Shown piece after piece: positions 10,038 through 22,157 of a stretch of DNA of 64,000 nt. The stretch is taken from NCBI GenBank assembly GCA_021209875.1, contig JAGYVD010000001.1, positions 2,728,001-2,792,000 on the forward strand, in the 5' to 3' direction. Position 1 is the first letter of the stretch; each line of letters starts with the position of its first letter. The notes beneath the pieces are model-generated. The model did not search any database. It saw only the letters and a list, made by a program, of their open reading frames with translations, and was not told the origin of the DNA. The translations under genes and the position numbers were made by a program. This DNA is from Rosellinia necatrix (taxonomy: Eukaryota > Ascomycota > Sordariomycetes > Xylariales > Xylariaceae).

Positions 10038-11482
10038 CTACGCCTTGGATGCGTCCATATTCGCCTTCATCTCGCCCTTGATCCGCGTGATGGTACCCGC
10101 GCCGCCGTAGACAAGGCCGGTGTATACCATGGCCACGCTCGCCCCGGCGTTGAGGACGCGGAGCGCGTCCTGGCCGCTAGTTATGCCGCCCGTAGCAAAT
10201 ATCACCTTCTGTTCCGCCGCGTTGGCCGCGCCGGCGGCCTCGGCCTTCGTCAGTAGACTCTCCCTCGGTATGCCGGTGACGGCGTCGTCGATGCCGGCGA
10301 TGCTCGCGTCGACGGCCTCGTCGGCCACCTTCCTCTCCTGCGCGAGCCCCCGCCACGAGTGGCCGTCCAGCATCTTCCTGTACCGCCCGACGAGCTCGAC
10401 GGTGCGGCCGAGCATCATGGGGCCCGAGTAGCCGCCGGTCTCGGTCAGCGTCGCCTGCTCCGCGGGGGTGATGCCGACGCCCGGGGGGACGATGCCAGTC
10501 CGGCGCTTCGTGGTGTTGCCGACGATGACGCCGTCGACGCCGCTCGACCAGACGGCCTGGACGATGCCCTCCATCTGGGCGTCCTCGTCCTCGTCGGGCG
10601 AGACCTTGACCATGACCCGGGGCTTGACCCGGCGGTCCGTCCTCCGCGCCTCGTCGACGACGGCGCCCAGGAGCTGCGTCAGCGGGCCGACGGCCTGCAG
10701 GTCGCGCAGGCCCGGGGTGTTGGGGCTGCTGACGTTGACGACGAGGACGTCGGCGTAGCGGCCGAGCTGGCGGACGCAGTACACGTAGTCGCGCGCCACG
10801 GCGTCGACGTCGGCCTCGTCCGTGTCCTTGTTCTTGGCGATCTGGACCAACAGCAGGCGGCCGGGGAGGAGGCTTCCGGGAGGGACGCCGGCGTCGCCGT
10901 CGAGCACGGCGGCCTCGGCCAGGCCGGCGGCGCGGCCGAAGCGGCGCACGCGGTCCCGCAGGCGCATGGCCATGTCGTCGGCGCCGCGCGAGTTCAGGCC
11001 GTACCGGTTGATGAGGCCGTCGAGGCCCGGGATGCGGAACATGCGCGGCCGCGGGTTACCCGCCTGCGGCCGCGGCGTGCAGCCGCCGACCTCGACCACG
11101 GCCGCGCCCAGCGCGAACAGCGGGTCCGGGATCTCGGCGTGCTTGTCGAGGCCCGCGGAGATGGCGATCGGGTTGGCCAGCCGCGCGCCGAAGACGGAGA
11201 CGGAGAGGTCGGAGGAAGAAGAGGAGGAGGAGGAAGAGGCGTCGCCGTCGGCCCGGGCCGAACCTCGCTCGCGCGGGTGTAGATTCAGGGCGTAGAGGTT
11301 CTTCATCGACGACACGGCCGCGTTGTGCGCCTCCTCGGCATCCGGGTAGAGGTACCGCAGCAGCGGCGGGACGACGTGGCGGTGGAAGAACGCCCGCGTG
11401 TCCGTGGCGTAGATGTAGACGGCGGCCCCGGACAGGGCGAGGCCCGTTGCGAGCGCGGCGGCCCGGGCTCGCGAATACGCTG

Positions 11483-11516
<34 letters not shown>

Positions 11517-11657
11517 TGCGGATGTCGAGGCCAAACGGCGGCCGGGTGGGATTCGCTGGAGCTGTCTCGGAGCTCGTCGCGCCGCCGCCGCCGCTACAGG
11601 GGTCGTCGTGGCGGCGGAAAAGAGAGCACGCGGCCCGATGGCGCGTGGGGGTGCCAT
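10038..11657 (-). CDS. Dihydroorotate dehydrogenase (quinone), mitochondrial
   Basis: A single exon of 539 aa. This class 2 DHODH oxidises dihydroorotate to orotate and passes electrons to ubiquinone at the inner mitochondrial membrane, the fourth step of UMP synthesis. The N-terminus is Arg/Ala-rich (targeting signal), followed by one membrane helix (ALATGLALSGAAVYIYA). The FMN-binding barrel shows PRPQAGNPRPRMFRIP, NRYGLNSRG, the catalytic loop NVSSPNTPGLRDLQ, VGNTT and the C-terminal ATGGITSGQDALR and YTGLVYGGAG. The frame is open 45 codons further upstream, but Met at 11657 directly precedes the targeting sequence and was chosen. A Thr run after residue 45 and a run of nine Ser near 135 come from GTC/CTC-type trinucleotide repeats. 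Convergent with QCR10. Confidence 0.95.
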
Positions 11658-12859
11658 TGTGACGGTGGGATCCTTGGGCTCTGCAGCCCGCAATGGCAAA
11701 ACGGCGGAAAGAACGACTAGAGAGCGGAGGAGGAGGACGGAGGGGGGGACGGAGGGGGGAGAAGGAGGGGACACAAACACAAACACAAACAAGCTCCAAA
11801 CTGCCCAGGTGGCTTGGGGTCAATGGCGAATTAGAAGTGACGTCTGTGACAGCTGCAGCTGCCGGTCCGGTGATCGTCAGGGCAGCTGCGGTATCCCTGT
11901 CCTTATATCCTAGACTAGTACCTCGGCATTAGCAATAAATACTTTAGTGTATGTATTGTATCCACAACCTTATCTCACAGCTTGTCAACTTACAAGGTAA
12001 TAAAACAGTGCAGAAAGAAAGTTAACAAAAAAAAAATTAAAAATTAAAAAGGCATGACTAAGATAACTACATTACTATATTGTGGGACCTTTGTAAACTG
12101 TAGTCTTATCAATCTTGCCTTGCTGGTGCGTTTCGCCCTCTACAAGCCCAACAGCCCCCTTATTTGCTCACCTGGCGGCACGCCTAAAGGCATCAATGGA
12201 CTCCTAATCAATTCAATTCTCCCCACTGTTGCCATCGCCGCCTTTCCACCTACGTACGCCCTTTTGGCTATTCCAGCTGAAGAGCGCCTAGGTTCCCAGC
12301 TTCTGTGATCGCGGTGGCTTGGCAAAGCTCGTCCCGCGTCTGTTCTTGCTATTTAGTGCACAGCTTCCACAGAGTGCGCAGCGTTCGAGTGGCGGACAAA
12401 TGAAATGAAAGCTAATAAAATGAAAACTAACAGAGCGTAGGTTTTGCGTGCGAGTTGGAGCATTTATACGAAACCCCCGGCGCTATGGCAGCCATTGTCT
12501 TGCTCCATTGCGTCGAGTCGCAGGTAGAGAAGAGCTATGAGGCTGATGTAGAAATAATCAATGTTAGAGGAGTACGGCTTACGGTGGATCAAGCTGCCGA
12601 CCCGAGCCTGAGGCAGATCCATCATACCCAGGTCGCGGGCCGCCGTGTCTTGGATCGGGGAGGAGGGTGCGCTTGATTGGTTACAGGTGTTAGCGAGGAA
12701 TCCTATTGGCAGAAGAAAGAAAGTATTATAGATTCGTGTTCCTGGTACAAACCTATGGTTATTTGTATACTACGGGTATCACTAATTAGCTATTAAATCT
12801 TACCGTCTACGACGAGGCGTGGTTAAAGTATCATGTCCCCCCCCCCGCCACTATCCTCA
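11658..12859. other. Intergenic region, DHODH promoter side
   Basis: The first 200 bases are purine-rich on the plus strand and include an ACAAAC repeat near 11770-11790; they form the DHODH leader and promoter. Around 12054-12325 there is an 84-codon plus-strand frame and a 61-codon minus-strand frame with no recognisable domain. They have no clear splice partners and I do not call a gene. Homopolymer A tracts lie at 12028-12050 and a C run at 12838-12847. Confidence 0.35.
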
Positions 12860-14642
12860 TCACTGACGTTCGCTCCATCGTTTATGATCGCCGTAATCCG
12901 CTGACCTCGGCCGGGTCAGAGCAAAGGTTATACCCCAAATATCCTCTTTCCCGCTTTTCCAGGCGCTAGCGAGGGCCAGAAGATCCATCTCCAGAAGATT
13001 TGCATGCATCGACGCATCACTTCCCTCGCAGCGTCTGAGCCACTCGACCGTAGCTCTCATCAGTCTCTCACAGCGGCTCGGGTCGATACGATCATGAAGT
13101 ATGCAGAGGCCCCGCAGCAGCGACCCAAACGCATGTGCCCTCTGGAGGTGAAAACTGGGGGATGTATTGGATGCCTGGGCCACGATGCGGCGATTGGTCC
13201 TCTCCAGTAGATCGGACAGTACTTCCCGTCCGTGCCCGTGGTCCACAACGCAATAGAAGAGGAGGAAGGCAAGGTTGTGTAGGAGGCAGATGGTAAGGTC
13301 AGCATCGGGCCCCAGCGTCGCCTCCGCTTCTCTAATAGCGGTTAGGTGCCGCTCCACGAGGTCTTCGGAATGGCTCACGGTATGTTCGATGTACCAGAAG
13401 TAGTCTGTCCACGTAATTAGCACGACAGGATGGTTCCGGCCTAGTTTCTCCTCGAGGCTTTCGGCGGTCGCCAGATACGCGGTGCGAACAATATGCTTTA
13501 TCGTGTCGGGGCTGCTTTTAGCCATCCGCACCATCGACAGCATCAGGTTCACAATCGGGTGGCGGGAGGCCAAGGACTGGTCGGAGTGGCAGAGGCTGAC
13601 TGTCGCATTTTGGCCGTGGAAGCTGAGAAGCACGTACAGCAGGCCAAACCCAGGGTCGTTGACCCAGGTGCACGCGTTATAGATACCGTGGCATAGGAGC
13701 CAGAAACCAGTGATGAACTTTGGGTGGCGATAAACCCGGCTCCCCGTCATGTTATCGAAGAGTTCCTTGAAGCCCCCGAAGGCGCCGGGAACATCGCCCT
13801 GCCCCAAACGATGAATAGCACGCACACACGCCGTCTCTGTATCGTAGAAGGGATCTCTGCGACTCTGCTGGTTCGTGGAGGGGGCAGGGATGGACATGTT
13901 GAGGAACACGCAGTTCCAGAGTTGACTCCTGGACGGGTCTATTGCGTAGTTTTTCGAAGCAGAAATGACTATCTCTTGGTCGGCGAAGAACTCTGGGGCT
14001 CTCATGTGTTGAATCTGGGGCTGAAATACTGTGGCCCTTCTCCCCTGGTCTAGGTGTATTACTGAAAGTTGCTGACCTTGAGCCTGCCCCCGGGTTCGAT
14101 TCTTCCGCAAGCCCCAGCGGCTAAGACGGACCTTGTACATCCTCTCACTAGAATCGCTAGTCAGGCGCCGTTTCATGGTTGGTACCCAGAACTTGCGCAA
14201 CCAGCCTTAGGGGAAGGGATTCAAGGGAAGGGAAGGGAAGGGAAGGGATATGCTACGAGGACGGTTGCGAGTACTTGCCGCAGAATCGAAGCTTACGTGG
14301 CGTGAAAATCAAGTTGCTCTGCCATAGTCTTCATTGTAGTTTTGAGTGATCTCCCCTCTTTCACGTATAGGCACTGAATGGTTGGTCTCAGCGCTTCCCA
14401 TTCCTCGTGGGAATGCTCCCTGGCGTGCCTTGCATGTTGTATGGCGTAGCTACGCACAGGAAACCGGAGACCAGCCGGGCCTGGATCTAACCTCTATCAG
14501 CACCCAGGCTGATAGGAAATAGGTTGCCCGGGAATTCATTCTTACCTAAATACCCCATGAGTGCCAAGCCGCCGGGGCTTGGATGAAGAGCGTTCCACTC
14601 ACCGGGTTGTTGTTCTGTCGGGAGGTCACCCGTGGACTGCAT
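12860..14642 (-). CDS. Clr5-domain protein, probable transcription regulator
   Basis: CDS complement(join(12860..14147, 14297..14486, 14603..14642)), 505 aa by inferred splicing. The N-terminal Clr5 domain spans all three exons: HEEWEALRPTIQCLYVKEG and RSLKTTMKTMAEQLDFHAT from exon 2, joined to ERMYKVRLSRWGLRKN in exon 3. The domain is a short helical motif found at the N-terminus of many ascomycete proteins, named after fission yeast Clr5, a silencing factor; DNA binding is presumed. The remaining ~400 residues look helical (TPR-like spacing) with no other known domain. The exon 2-3 junction is strongly supported because it restores the Clr5 consensus. Exon 1 (MQSTGDLPTEQQP) rests on a GTGAGT donor and TTAG acceptor and is less sure, but the exon 2 frame has no ATG before the domain, so an upstream exon is required. 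Confidence 0.75.
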
Positions 14643-15638
14643 GATAATGCCGTCACCGGAGGCAGGTAGAGTTAACGAATACGGAAGGACTGGGTATCAA
14701 GACTGATTGATCTATCAAAATATGTCGAAATCGGCATCTCTGGGAGGCGGTAGCTTATATGATATCTTATATACATATCCACGGACAAAATAAGCAGCCG
14801 CCAATCACGTCACGGCCTAGATATGTTACGCTTCTAGTCGGATTCACCGAACCGAGGAAGGTCGCCTGCACACAGTCCTGCAGTTATTAATGTGTGTAGA
14901 AGAAAAAAAAGAACATTCACGATGCAGCTGCAATGAACAAATCTGACGCCTGATGTGGTGTCCGACCCAGGCAGTGCCCCCCCGGCGAACTGATTCGTCG
15001 ATATGAAAATTTTGAATGAGGAAGTAAGGGTGGGGTCAGACCGCAACGTTCCGATCCAAAGAGGCTATGCTCCGGCCGGAGTAGGCATCTCGTCAATGAC
15101 TACCGAATGTAATCGTGGATAACAAATGGGGGCTGGTAACGTCGACGGGAGGAGCGGGTACCTATTCGACGTGCCTGGTTTTCATTCGTCTTGGATAGCT
15201 TAGTTATTTTGGCGTGGCTGAGGTGTGGCGTCGATGGCGCATTACGATCGCTAGCCTACCATCACTAACCTACCTAGACTAGACGTTAATATTACTACTA
15301 CTACTACTACTACCTAGGTAGGTTACCTATCTTACCTAGGTTAGATAATTCGCGGCTCTGCTGTAGCCGTCCGGGAGAGACTAACCTCATTTGGGACAGC
15401 TTAAACACCAGCTGTCTGTGCAATCCAGTGCACTTCGTACCTACCTGCCTAGTACTGACTGCCGCAGCGCTTGCTTGTGCGTGGCCTTTTGGTCAAAAGT
15501 TTGTGAACACTGCGGCAAGCTCAAGCCCAAAAAAAAGACTACAGACGTCCGCCAATATCCTTCTTCCCATTGTGTGGACAAGAAACACAGAAGCATGGTT
15601 TGACGTAATCTTATTCTTATTGCAGCTGAACAAAGGGC
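14643..15638. promoter_or_regulatory. Divergent promoter region, Clr5 gene / ALG10
   Basis: About 1 kb between divergent starts, without a recognisable gene. A (CTA)n microsatellite lies at about 15294-15314, followed by several ACCTAGGT words. The ALG10 start at 15639 follows a T-rich stretch (TTATTCTTATTGCAG at 15611-15625) that could be a leader-intron acceptor. Confidence 0.35.
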
Positions 15639-17805
15639 ATGGCCGATGCATTGTACAACATGAATGCGCCTGTAGCCACTGGTGAGCCATCGCTCGCGGT
15701 AGTGGTTTGGCTTATACGCCTGTCCCTCCTGCCCATCGCCGCGTACCTGTGGACCGGATCGCCGCATTTGCGGAGGTCGCTGCTGGGCATCGTTGTCGCG
15801 CTCTCGGTTGTCACTCCAGTGGCTCTCTCATGGCTGCTGACTGTCACCAACAATGTCCCTGGACCATACCTGGTACGTGTGTCGCGACTCGGACCGAGGA
15901 AGGGGTTGGGACCGTTGGGTACTGATCATAGTGCTTTACTAGGACGAAGTCTTCCATATTCCCCAAGCCCAAGTCTACTGCCAGGGGAGGTATCTCGAAT
16001 GGGATGACAAGATCACCACACCTCCGGGTTTGTGAGTTCTGGCTTTCGTGACGAGCCGGGTTTGATCAACGATAGCTTATATGACTAGGTACATATCAAC
16101 AATCGTATTCAACCGACTATTGGGGCTCCCCTGTTCCTTCTACCATCTCCGTGCTTTCAACGTGTTCGTTGTTTCGTGCATCTCGGTTCTCGCACTCGCT
16201 TGCAAAGCACGCCTGTCGCAGACCCTCCCGAGGCCGGATTCCAATCGCCAGGCCTCGGCCCCTGACATTGTGACAGGGGTCAACGTCGCATTCTTCCCGG
16301 TGCTTTTCTTCTTCTCCGGGCTGTACTATACGGACCCCTCGTCGACGCTTATCGTGCTGCTCGCGTATGCAAATCATCTCACGAGGGTCGAGATAGAGCG
16401 GCCGTCGTTTTTCAACGATCTTTATTCGCTAGGTCTTGGCATCCTGGCCCTCGCCTTCCGACAGACCAACATCTTCTGGGTCGTGGTCTATATGGGTGGA
16501 CTAGAGGTTATTCACTCTATCAAAACGTTGCGTCCGACGCCTACCGAAATACCGGCCCTCCGGACGGTATCCGAACAGATCGAATTTTATGCCTGGAGAT
16601 ACTCGCTTGGGGATATACACGACCCTCCACTAAGCCTCACACAACCCCTCGGTAGGTAGTAGTAGCCCCCTCTAAAGGCCCTTACTAATACAATTAGATC
16701 TTATACTCTGTGTAACAAGCATTGGTATTGCCGCGGTGTGCAATCTGCCGACGATATTCCGCCGATTTCTATGGCCACACGGAGTCGTGCTTGCTATATT
16801 CGCGGTCTTCGTAGTTTGGAATGGCGGAGTGGTCTTAGGTGAGCACAAAACTGCCCCTCGTCGGGCCCCGACGGGTATTGATCTAAGATAGGCGACAAAA
16901 GCAATCACATTGCTACCCTACATCTCGCTCAGATGCTCTATATTTGGCCGTTCTTCGCGTTTTTCTCCGCGCCCCTTTTTGTTCCGCGGCTACTCAATTC
17001 AGTTGCCGAGATATACCAGGGCTTAACATCTCGAGCGGGTAATCGCGTCATCTCGATCTCTCTAGCAATCGCCACCCTCGTCAGCTGTGGTGCTCTATTC
17101 GCCGCGCTCCTCATAGTGCGGTTCAATACCATAATACACCCATTCACGCTCGCCGACAACAGACACTATGTCTTCTACGCGTTTCGGTATAGCATTCTGA
17201 GGGCATGGTGGATCCGCTACGCGCTCGCGCCCGTCTACGTCCTTTGCGCTTGGTTGTGCTGGGGTGCGTTGCAAGGCTCCAAGGCATCTGACTCTATTCA
17301 GGGGAAGTGGATACGATCGCCCTTTCTCACCCCTCCGCCAAAGATGCCGCAATCGGGGGGATTTACGACGGGTAAGACAGCACCTGCACATGGTAAGGGC
17401 GGGTATGCAGCTGAAATGGTACCCGGATCGCCGGCCGCCTCAACCGTCCTGATGCTCCTCCTCGCCACTACGCTTTCACTCATGACAGCGCCGCTCGTTG
17501 AACCACGGTACTTCATTCTGCCGTGGGTCTTCTGGCGGCTTCTCATCCCCGCTACCCGCATACCATGCCCGACACCGTCGCCATCCAAGGTATCAACGAC
17601 GGACATGGATACTAATCAACAGACGCCACTCGGACAGAGAAACAGGGATAATAAGAAGTACCTATCCATACTATTACTGGAGACGGCTTGGTTCATACTC
17701 GTGAATGCGGCAACCATGTATGTGTTCCTGACGCGGCCGTTTTACTGGCGGGCACCCGATGGCACGCTCCAAGATGAGGGGCGCCTGCAGCGGTTTATGT
17801 GGTAA
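15639..17805 (+). CDS. ALG10: Dol-P-Glc:Glc2Man9GlcNAc2-PP-Dol alpha-1,2-glucosyltransferase
   Basis: CDS join(15639..15872, 15943..16031, 16089..16651, 16698..16838, 16892..17805), 646 aa. ALG10/Die2 adds the third, terminal glucose to the lipid-linked oligosaccharide in the ER before transfer to protein. The protein is hydrophobic with many membrane spans. The signature [18 protein letters not shown] (exon 1-2 junction), [12 protein letters not shown] (exon 2-3) and [19 protein letters not shown] (exon 4-5) are read across spliced junctions, which confirms all four introns (46-70 nt). A late lumenal loop of about 60 residues ([11 protein letters not shown] region) precedes the last spans, which include [14 protein letters not shown]. 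Stop TAA at 17803-17805. The start is the first ATG; no signal peptide is expected. Confidence 0.95.
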
Positions 17806-18546
17806 ATGCGGGAAATACGCGCCATAGGGTGGGGAAGACGAGAAAACCGGACAAGATCGGTCCTGTTCGGTTTCGCTCATGTGCCCAAGGCATGAATTTA
17901 TTCTTCTAATGTAAACCAAAGTCAATGCGATGCTTAACCTGACCCGGTGTTGGACAAAAGTAGTGCCGTGCTACTCGTCGAATCTCCGTCTCTAAGTGGT
18001 GCCATGAGAAATTGGTTCGAATTATTGGCCGAGACCAGAATGGAGAGGAGATGGATTAAAGTGCCATGCTGGTTTGATGGTATCATAACAGCGTTAATGT
18101 ACGGTTTATATAGTATATGTCCGCTGGGTATCAGCGGTACCCAAAAGCCTTGTTTTTCTTCATGCAAGTTCTGCCCCGGCCAGGTAAACGCCAATCCGAT
18201 TAATCAACCGTGGTACGCCGTGCCTAGTTTACCGCAAAACAAAGTCCAGATGTTATGCCTCGTTCCACCCGTGTCCCTCGTGATGCCTATTTCCCACCCA
18301 GTCTTGTAGCCTGTTGGTTCCTGTATGTTTATTTGTCGTATAATCGGGTTCACGAGATGCGCATCTACCAACGTTGAATCTTGTTCGCCCAGCGTAGTCC
18401 ACATTGCATCCAAAGTCCTCTTCCTCGTACGGAGCCGATTTCGCCGTAGAACCCACCGCACGATACGCACACAGGTAATGAATATGCCAGACTTGCGTCG
18501 GGTTAAGCTTTGTCTCTTTAGGTAAGGTATTTAAATGCGCAGAGGC
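17806..18546. other. Intergenic region
   Basis: The region is between the convergent 3' ends of ALG10 and the small conserved gene. Open frames of up to 120 codons occur on both strands, but none has recognisable features or consistent splice sites. I see no gene. Confidence 0.35.
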
Positions 18547-19032
18547 TCATAGACTCAAGCGATCCAAGCTAAGTCGGTCTTGGCTTCGCGCACGCTTCAC
18601 AACGCCAAGCTTGAAGAACTTCTCCTCGCCGGCGGCAGTCCGACCGCCGATATACCACTTATCGGCGCCTAGGACATCGCGGAAGCCCTCGCTGCTACTA
18701 TCGCTACCGCGTCGATGTGTCGGGATTGGGCGTGGTGAGTGTAAAGGTTGGAGTTGATTCATTACGCCGCCGGCGCTGCCCGTCCGGGGTGGTGGAGGCG
18801 ATGACGTTGTTGCCGGTGTGGATCCTTGGGGGTGGGAGGGCGACGACGTCGAAATGGTGCGAGACTGTGGTGAGGTTGACGAGGAACCGTATGGAGAGCT
18901 GCCGGATGAGGACTGCGTGGTGGCGTGTGGATGTGTGTGTTTGTTGGGTTGGGGGGCGGCGGTTAGCGAGGGCGGTTGTTGTCGAAAGGCAGTAAAGAAG
19001 GAAGACAGGAAGAAAGGTCGTTGGGAAGGCAT
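18547..19032 (-). CDS. Small conserved fungal protein, function unknown
   Basis: A single-exon frame of 161 aa. The first two thirds are low-complexity (Ser/Pro/Thr/Gln-rich, probably disordered). The C-terminal ~55 residues are compact and look conserved: RRGSDSSSEGFRDVLGADKW, then YIGGRTAAGEEKFFKLGVVK, ending in a basic tail with the repeated pentapeptide DRLSL. From memory, proteins with this C-terminal block occur across Pezizomycotina without assigned function; I could not check this. The N-terminus MPSQRPFFLSSFFTAF is hydrophobic and could be a mitochondrial or membrane-associating helix. The start is the only Met near the beginning of the frame. Confidence 0.65.
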   Translation of the reverse strand: MPSQRPFFLSSFFTAFRQQPPSLTAAPQPNKHTHPHATTQSSSGSSPYGSSSTSPQSRTISTSSPSHPQGSTPATTSSPPPPRTGSAGGVMNQLQPLHSPRPIPTHRRGSDSSSEGFRDVLGADKWYIGGRTAAGEEKFFKLGVVKRARSQDRLSLDRLSL

Positions 19033-20861
19033 TTTGATGGTGGGCTGGGCTATCTAGATAGGCCGTCTATAGTGAGATGTAGTCTGATGTGGTCCGGTGG
19101 ATGTATCATACAAGGGCGAAGAGACGGCGCGCGGTGCGCGGTGCGGGAACGGATCCGGTAAAGGTGTAACGGTTTCGGACAGGCAGACCGCTTTTCGTCG
19201 GGTTCTCGGTGGCTTGACGGATTGAAAAGGAACAGGCGAGGCAAGACCAGCAAAAATAGCCCGTCGGAATGATCCGTGGGTTTGTTGGATATCAGGGCAG
19301 ATGGAGTGGGAGGGTGGCTGGTCGGTCGGTATGTATTCGGACCAGTTCTGAATCAGATGTCAAGCGGCGCTATGATGTGCATCGTCTAGGGACAAAACTT
19401 CAATGCTCAAAAATGCGTCCAGCGCTGACGGGGCGAAAGCGGCAAAGGGGTGATGCAGGCAAGCAGAGAGCGTGACAAGATGGCTGGCGAAAATGACGAA
19501 ATCACAGGCCGTTGTGTCGGCCGGATTTGCAGGTTGGATTTGCAGGTTGAGATCGTGAAGACCACGAACCGTCGATTGTGGGTTGTACGTGGATGGGTGA
19601 GTAAGTAAGTAGCAGGAGAAAACCCTGACGTCGGAGGGCCGATGCTGCTAAATGAGAGGTTCCACGGCTGGCTGGTTGCTTGCATGCATGTCACTGTAGC
19701 CCGCACGCACCTAGGTACTCTCTGTCGCTGCTCAGATACCTATATGAATCAATGGATGGCTCTGTGGATGGGGAAACCCCTCCACCCCTCGGCCAATCTC
19801 GGGTAAGGCAACCCAACTCAGGCACTATGTAGTAGTGCGTAGCGCACATACATAGTGTACATACATACAGTGGACCCGCCGGCATCAGGCATCTAATCAA
19901 TCCGCCTGTGGGGCATCTTGATGCTAATCAACCATATCTGATAGGCCCATGGGGACCTGTATGGCCACAATGCCTTCCGAGGACCCAAGCCCTACAGGCA
20001 GCTTTTCAGGCAGCTTATTCCGGTACTTTTCATAGGGCAGGCACGTCGGTCTGAAAGGGAACCACAGATTTGATATCCTCGTTCCGAGGGAAAACCGTTC
20101 TGGCTCATCCCAAGTATCAAATATCTACTGGCGGCCAACCACTATCTCCTATTCATGGATATCTAGGCAACAAGGATGCCTACCCCACTGCCTCGGTGGT
20201 ATTTCATCAGAACCCTGAATTTTATAAAATCGCACATCGCACACAAGTTTGTCTCCAGGGTATGCTGGCTTGATGAAGGGGTTCCAAAGTTAGTTTAGCC
20301 CTAAACCTAACATTTCCTCCTCTTCCCCGAGACAAATAGCCGCGGTAAACGCACCCGGCATGCAGGGCTATATGCATTATTCGTATATGCGGGAGCGTAG
20401 TCACTGGGCAGGACCAAACGAGGCGTTTCGCATTCCCACGAACCCGCTCAAGGTCGCAAACGCAGGAATGGGGGTTATATCTATATCGAAACGACAATGC
20501 ATGTTTTCCTTAGGTAATCGGAATATAACGATGTGTGGCCATGGACATGCTATCGGTGGCAGGTGCAAAGGTGTATTATTTCAAGTCAAGGAAGGTGTAA
20601 GTGAACCGGCTTTCCACCTGGCAGAACGCCGTAAACCGAAATCCGGGGTTTGCTGCTCGTCGGATATGGCAAACCCGACCCGGAGCGGAGGCCATGTGGC
20701 TTATAATTCCGATTGTCCCTCAACACTCACAAAAGCTCCCATGACGTTATCTCGAGTCCCTACGCTTTGAGCGTGGCCTTGGACGATATCTCCGTCTACT
20801 TGCACATTTTGGTCTTGCATCTATATCTCCCGAATGGCTAACTAAATGAACATGAGATAGG

Positions 20862-20902
<41 letters not shown>

Positions 20903-20999
20903 CGACTTGACAATTTCTCCAGGCAGTGAACCGAATGATTATACCAATAGCCTTAGCCCGCGCCACCGTTGTCAGACCATAGAGAACCAAAAGGCTAAA
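19033..20999. other. Intergenic region with TA microsatellite
   Basis: Almost 2 kb between divergent genes with no recognisable gene. Frames of 136 codons (20360-20770) and 99 codons (19407-19706) lack domain features and coding-like composition. ACCTAGGTA and GTACATACATAC words occur around 19710-19870. The last 130 bases before the SDR start form its leader and contain the TA repeat listed separately. Confidence 0.35.
20868..20900. repeat. (TA)n microsatellite
   Basis: About 16 uninterrupted TA dinucleotides, some 100 bases upstream of the SDR start codon. The dinucleotide run is open in the SDR frame and would add an artefactual Tyr-Ile run if translated, which argues against the upstream ATG at 20865. 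Confidence 0.95.
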
Positions 21000-21893
21000 A
21001 TGTCGCAAGTATACCTCATCACGGGCGCCTCGACCGGCTTCGGAGCCCTCTCCGCCCGCGCCCTAGCCAAGGAAGGGCACATCGTTTTCGCCGGGATGTA
21101 CTCGCACGACGGCAACACCGCCGGCTATGAAGAGGACGCCGCGACGTTCTCGCGCGACAACAACGCGGACCTTCGTACCGTGCCGCTCAATCTACTATTG
21201 CAAGAGTCCGTCGACGCGGCGGTGGGGCACATCATTGACGCGGTGGGCCGCATCGACGTCGTGGTCCACAACGCGGGTCACATGAACTATGGCCCGACGG
21301 AGAGCTTCACGGCGGAGCAGTGCCTGCGGCTCTACGACGTCAACGTGGTGGGCTGCCAGCGGCTCAACATGGCGGCGCTGCCGCACATGCGGGGCGCGCG
21401 CCGGGGCCATGTCGTCTGGGTCGGGAGCGCGTCGACGTACGGCGCCAACAGCCCGTACCTGGGCCCCTACTTCGCCGCCAAGGCGGCGCAGGACCATCTC
21501 GCGCAGAGCTACGCTGCGGAGCTGACGGCCTGGGGCATCGAGACCACGATCGTAAGCCCGGGCGTGCTGACCAAGGGGACGAACCACTTCACCGACGCCG
21601 CGATGCCCGGCCGTCCGGACGTCGCGCGCGAATACGCGGACGGCCCGACAAAGGACCTCGGTGAGCGGACGATGACGGGCACAGCGGCCTTGGTGCCCCC
21701 GGATGCAGGACCCGAGATTGTCTCCGACGCGCTAGTCGAGATTGCAAGGCTACCCAGAGGGAAGAAGCCCTTCAGAGTCTTCCCGGATGCGACGATGGCG
21801 GGCGCCCCGGCCGCTGCGGGGGTTATAGATAACAACAGGCTAAATATGTACAGGAGGATGGGGATTTTGGAGTATTTGATGGTCCAACTATGA
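21000..21893 (+). CDS. Short-chain dehydrogenase/reductase (classical SDR)
   Basis: A single exon of 297 aa, NAD(P)H-dependent oxidoreductase with a Rossmann fold. The cofactor motif TGASTGFG lies at residues 8-15, the structural HNAG motif near 94-97, and the catalytic Ser (WVGSAST) plus YFAAK (a YxxxK pair) near 140-163, followed by the VSPGVLTKGTNH substrate-loop region. The sequence resembles the retinol/11-beta-hydroxysteroid-type SDRs that fungi use on diverse alcohols and ketones; the substrate cannot be told. Start chosen at Met 21000 with a good A-rich context (CTAAAATG) directly before the first beta strand; an upstream ATG at 20865 only adds the TA-repeat peptide. The next gene is convergent, 264 bases away. 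Confidence 0.92.
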   Translation: MSQVYLITGASTGFGALSARALAKEGHIVFAGMYSHDGNTAGYEEDAATFSRDNNADLRTVPLNLLLQESVDAAVGHIIDAVGRIDVVVHNAGHMNYGPTESFTAEQCLRLYDVNVVGCQRLNMAALPHMRGARRGHVVWVGSASTYGANSPYLGPYFAAKAAQDHLAQSYAAELTAWGIETTIVSPGVLTKGTNHFTDAAMPGRPDVAREYADGPTKDLGERTMTGTAALVPPDAGPEIVSDALVEIARLPRGKKPFRVFPDATMAGAPAAAGVIDNNRLNMYRRMGILEYLMVQL

Positions 21894-22157
21894 ACTGTAA
21901 CGAGTCTAACGACTGACTGAGGAAAACCTCAAGTAAAATCTAAGCAATACACACCTAGCGATGCCAAAACAGAGCAATAACCCCCTCTCGGCTAAGCTAC
22001 AGGCACCCCAAGTGTGCAAGCCCTCGAAACACAACCGGCTCGATTTAGAGCACTGAAACCGTGAGAATATTTTACACAGCACTAGCGACTTATGAAATAT
22101 GTCACGGTTTACATTGTGTCTTGTTATATAATCCCTGAAAATCATTACTCGCTAGCT

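Noticed and set aside
10359..11282. 307-codon plus-strand frame over DHODH
   Set aside because: Antisense shadow: the minus strand carries all DHODH motifs in one frame.
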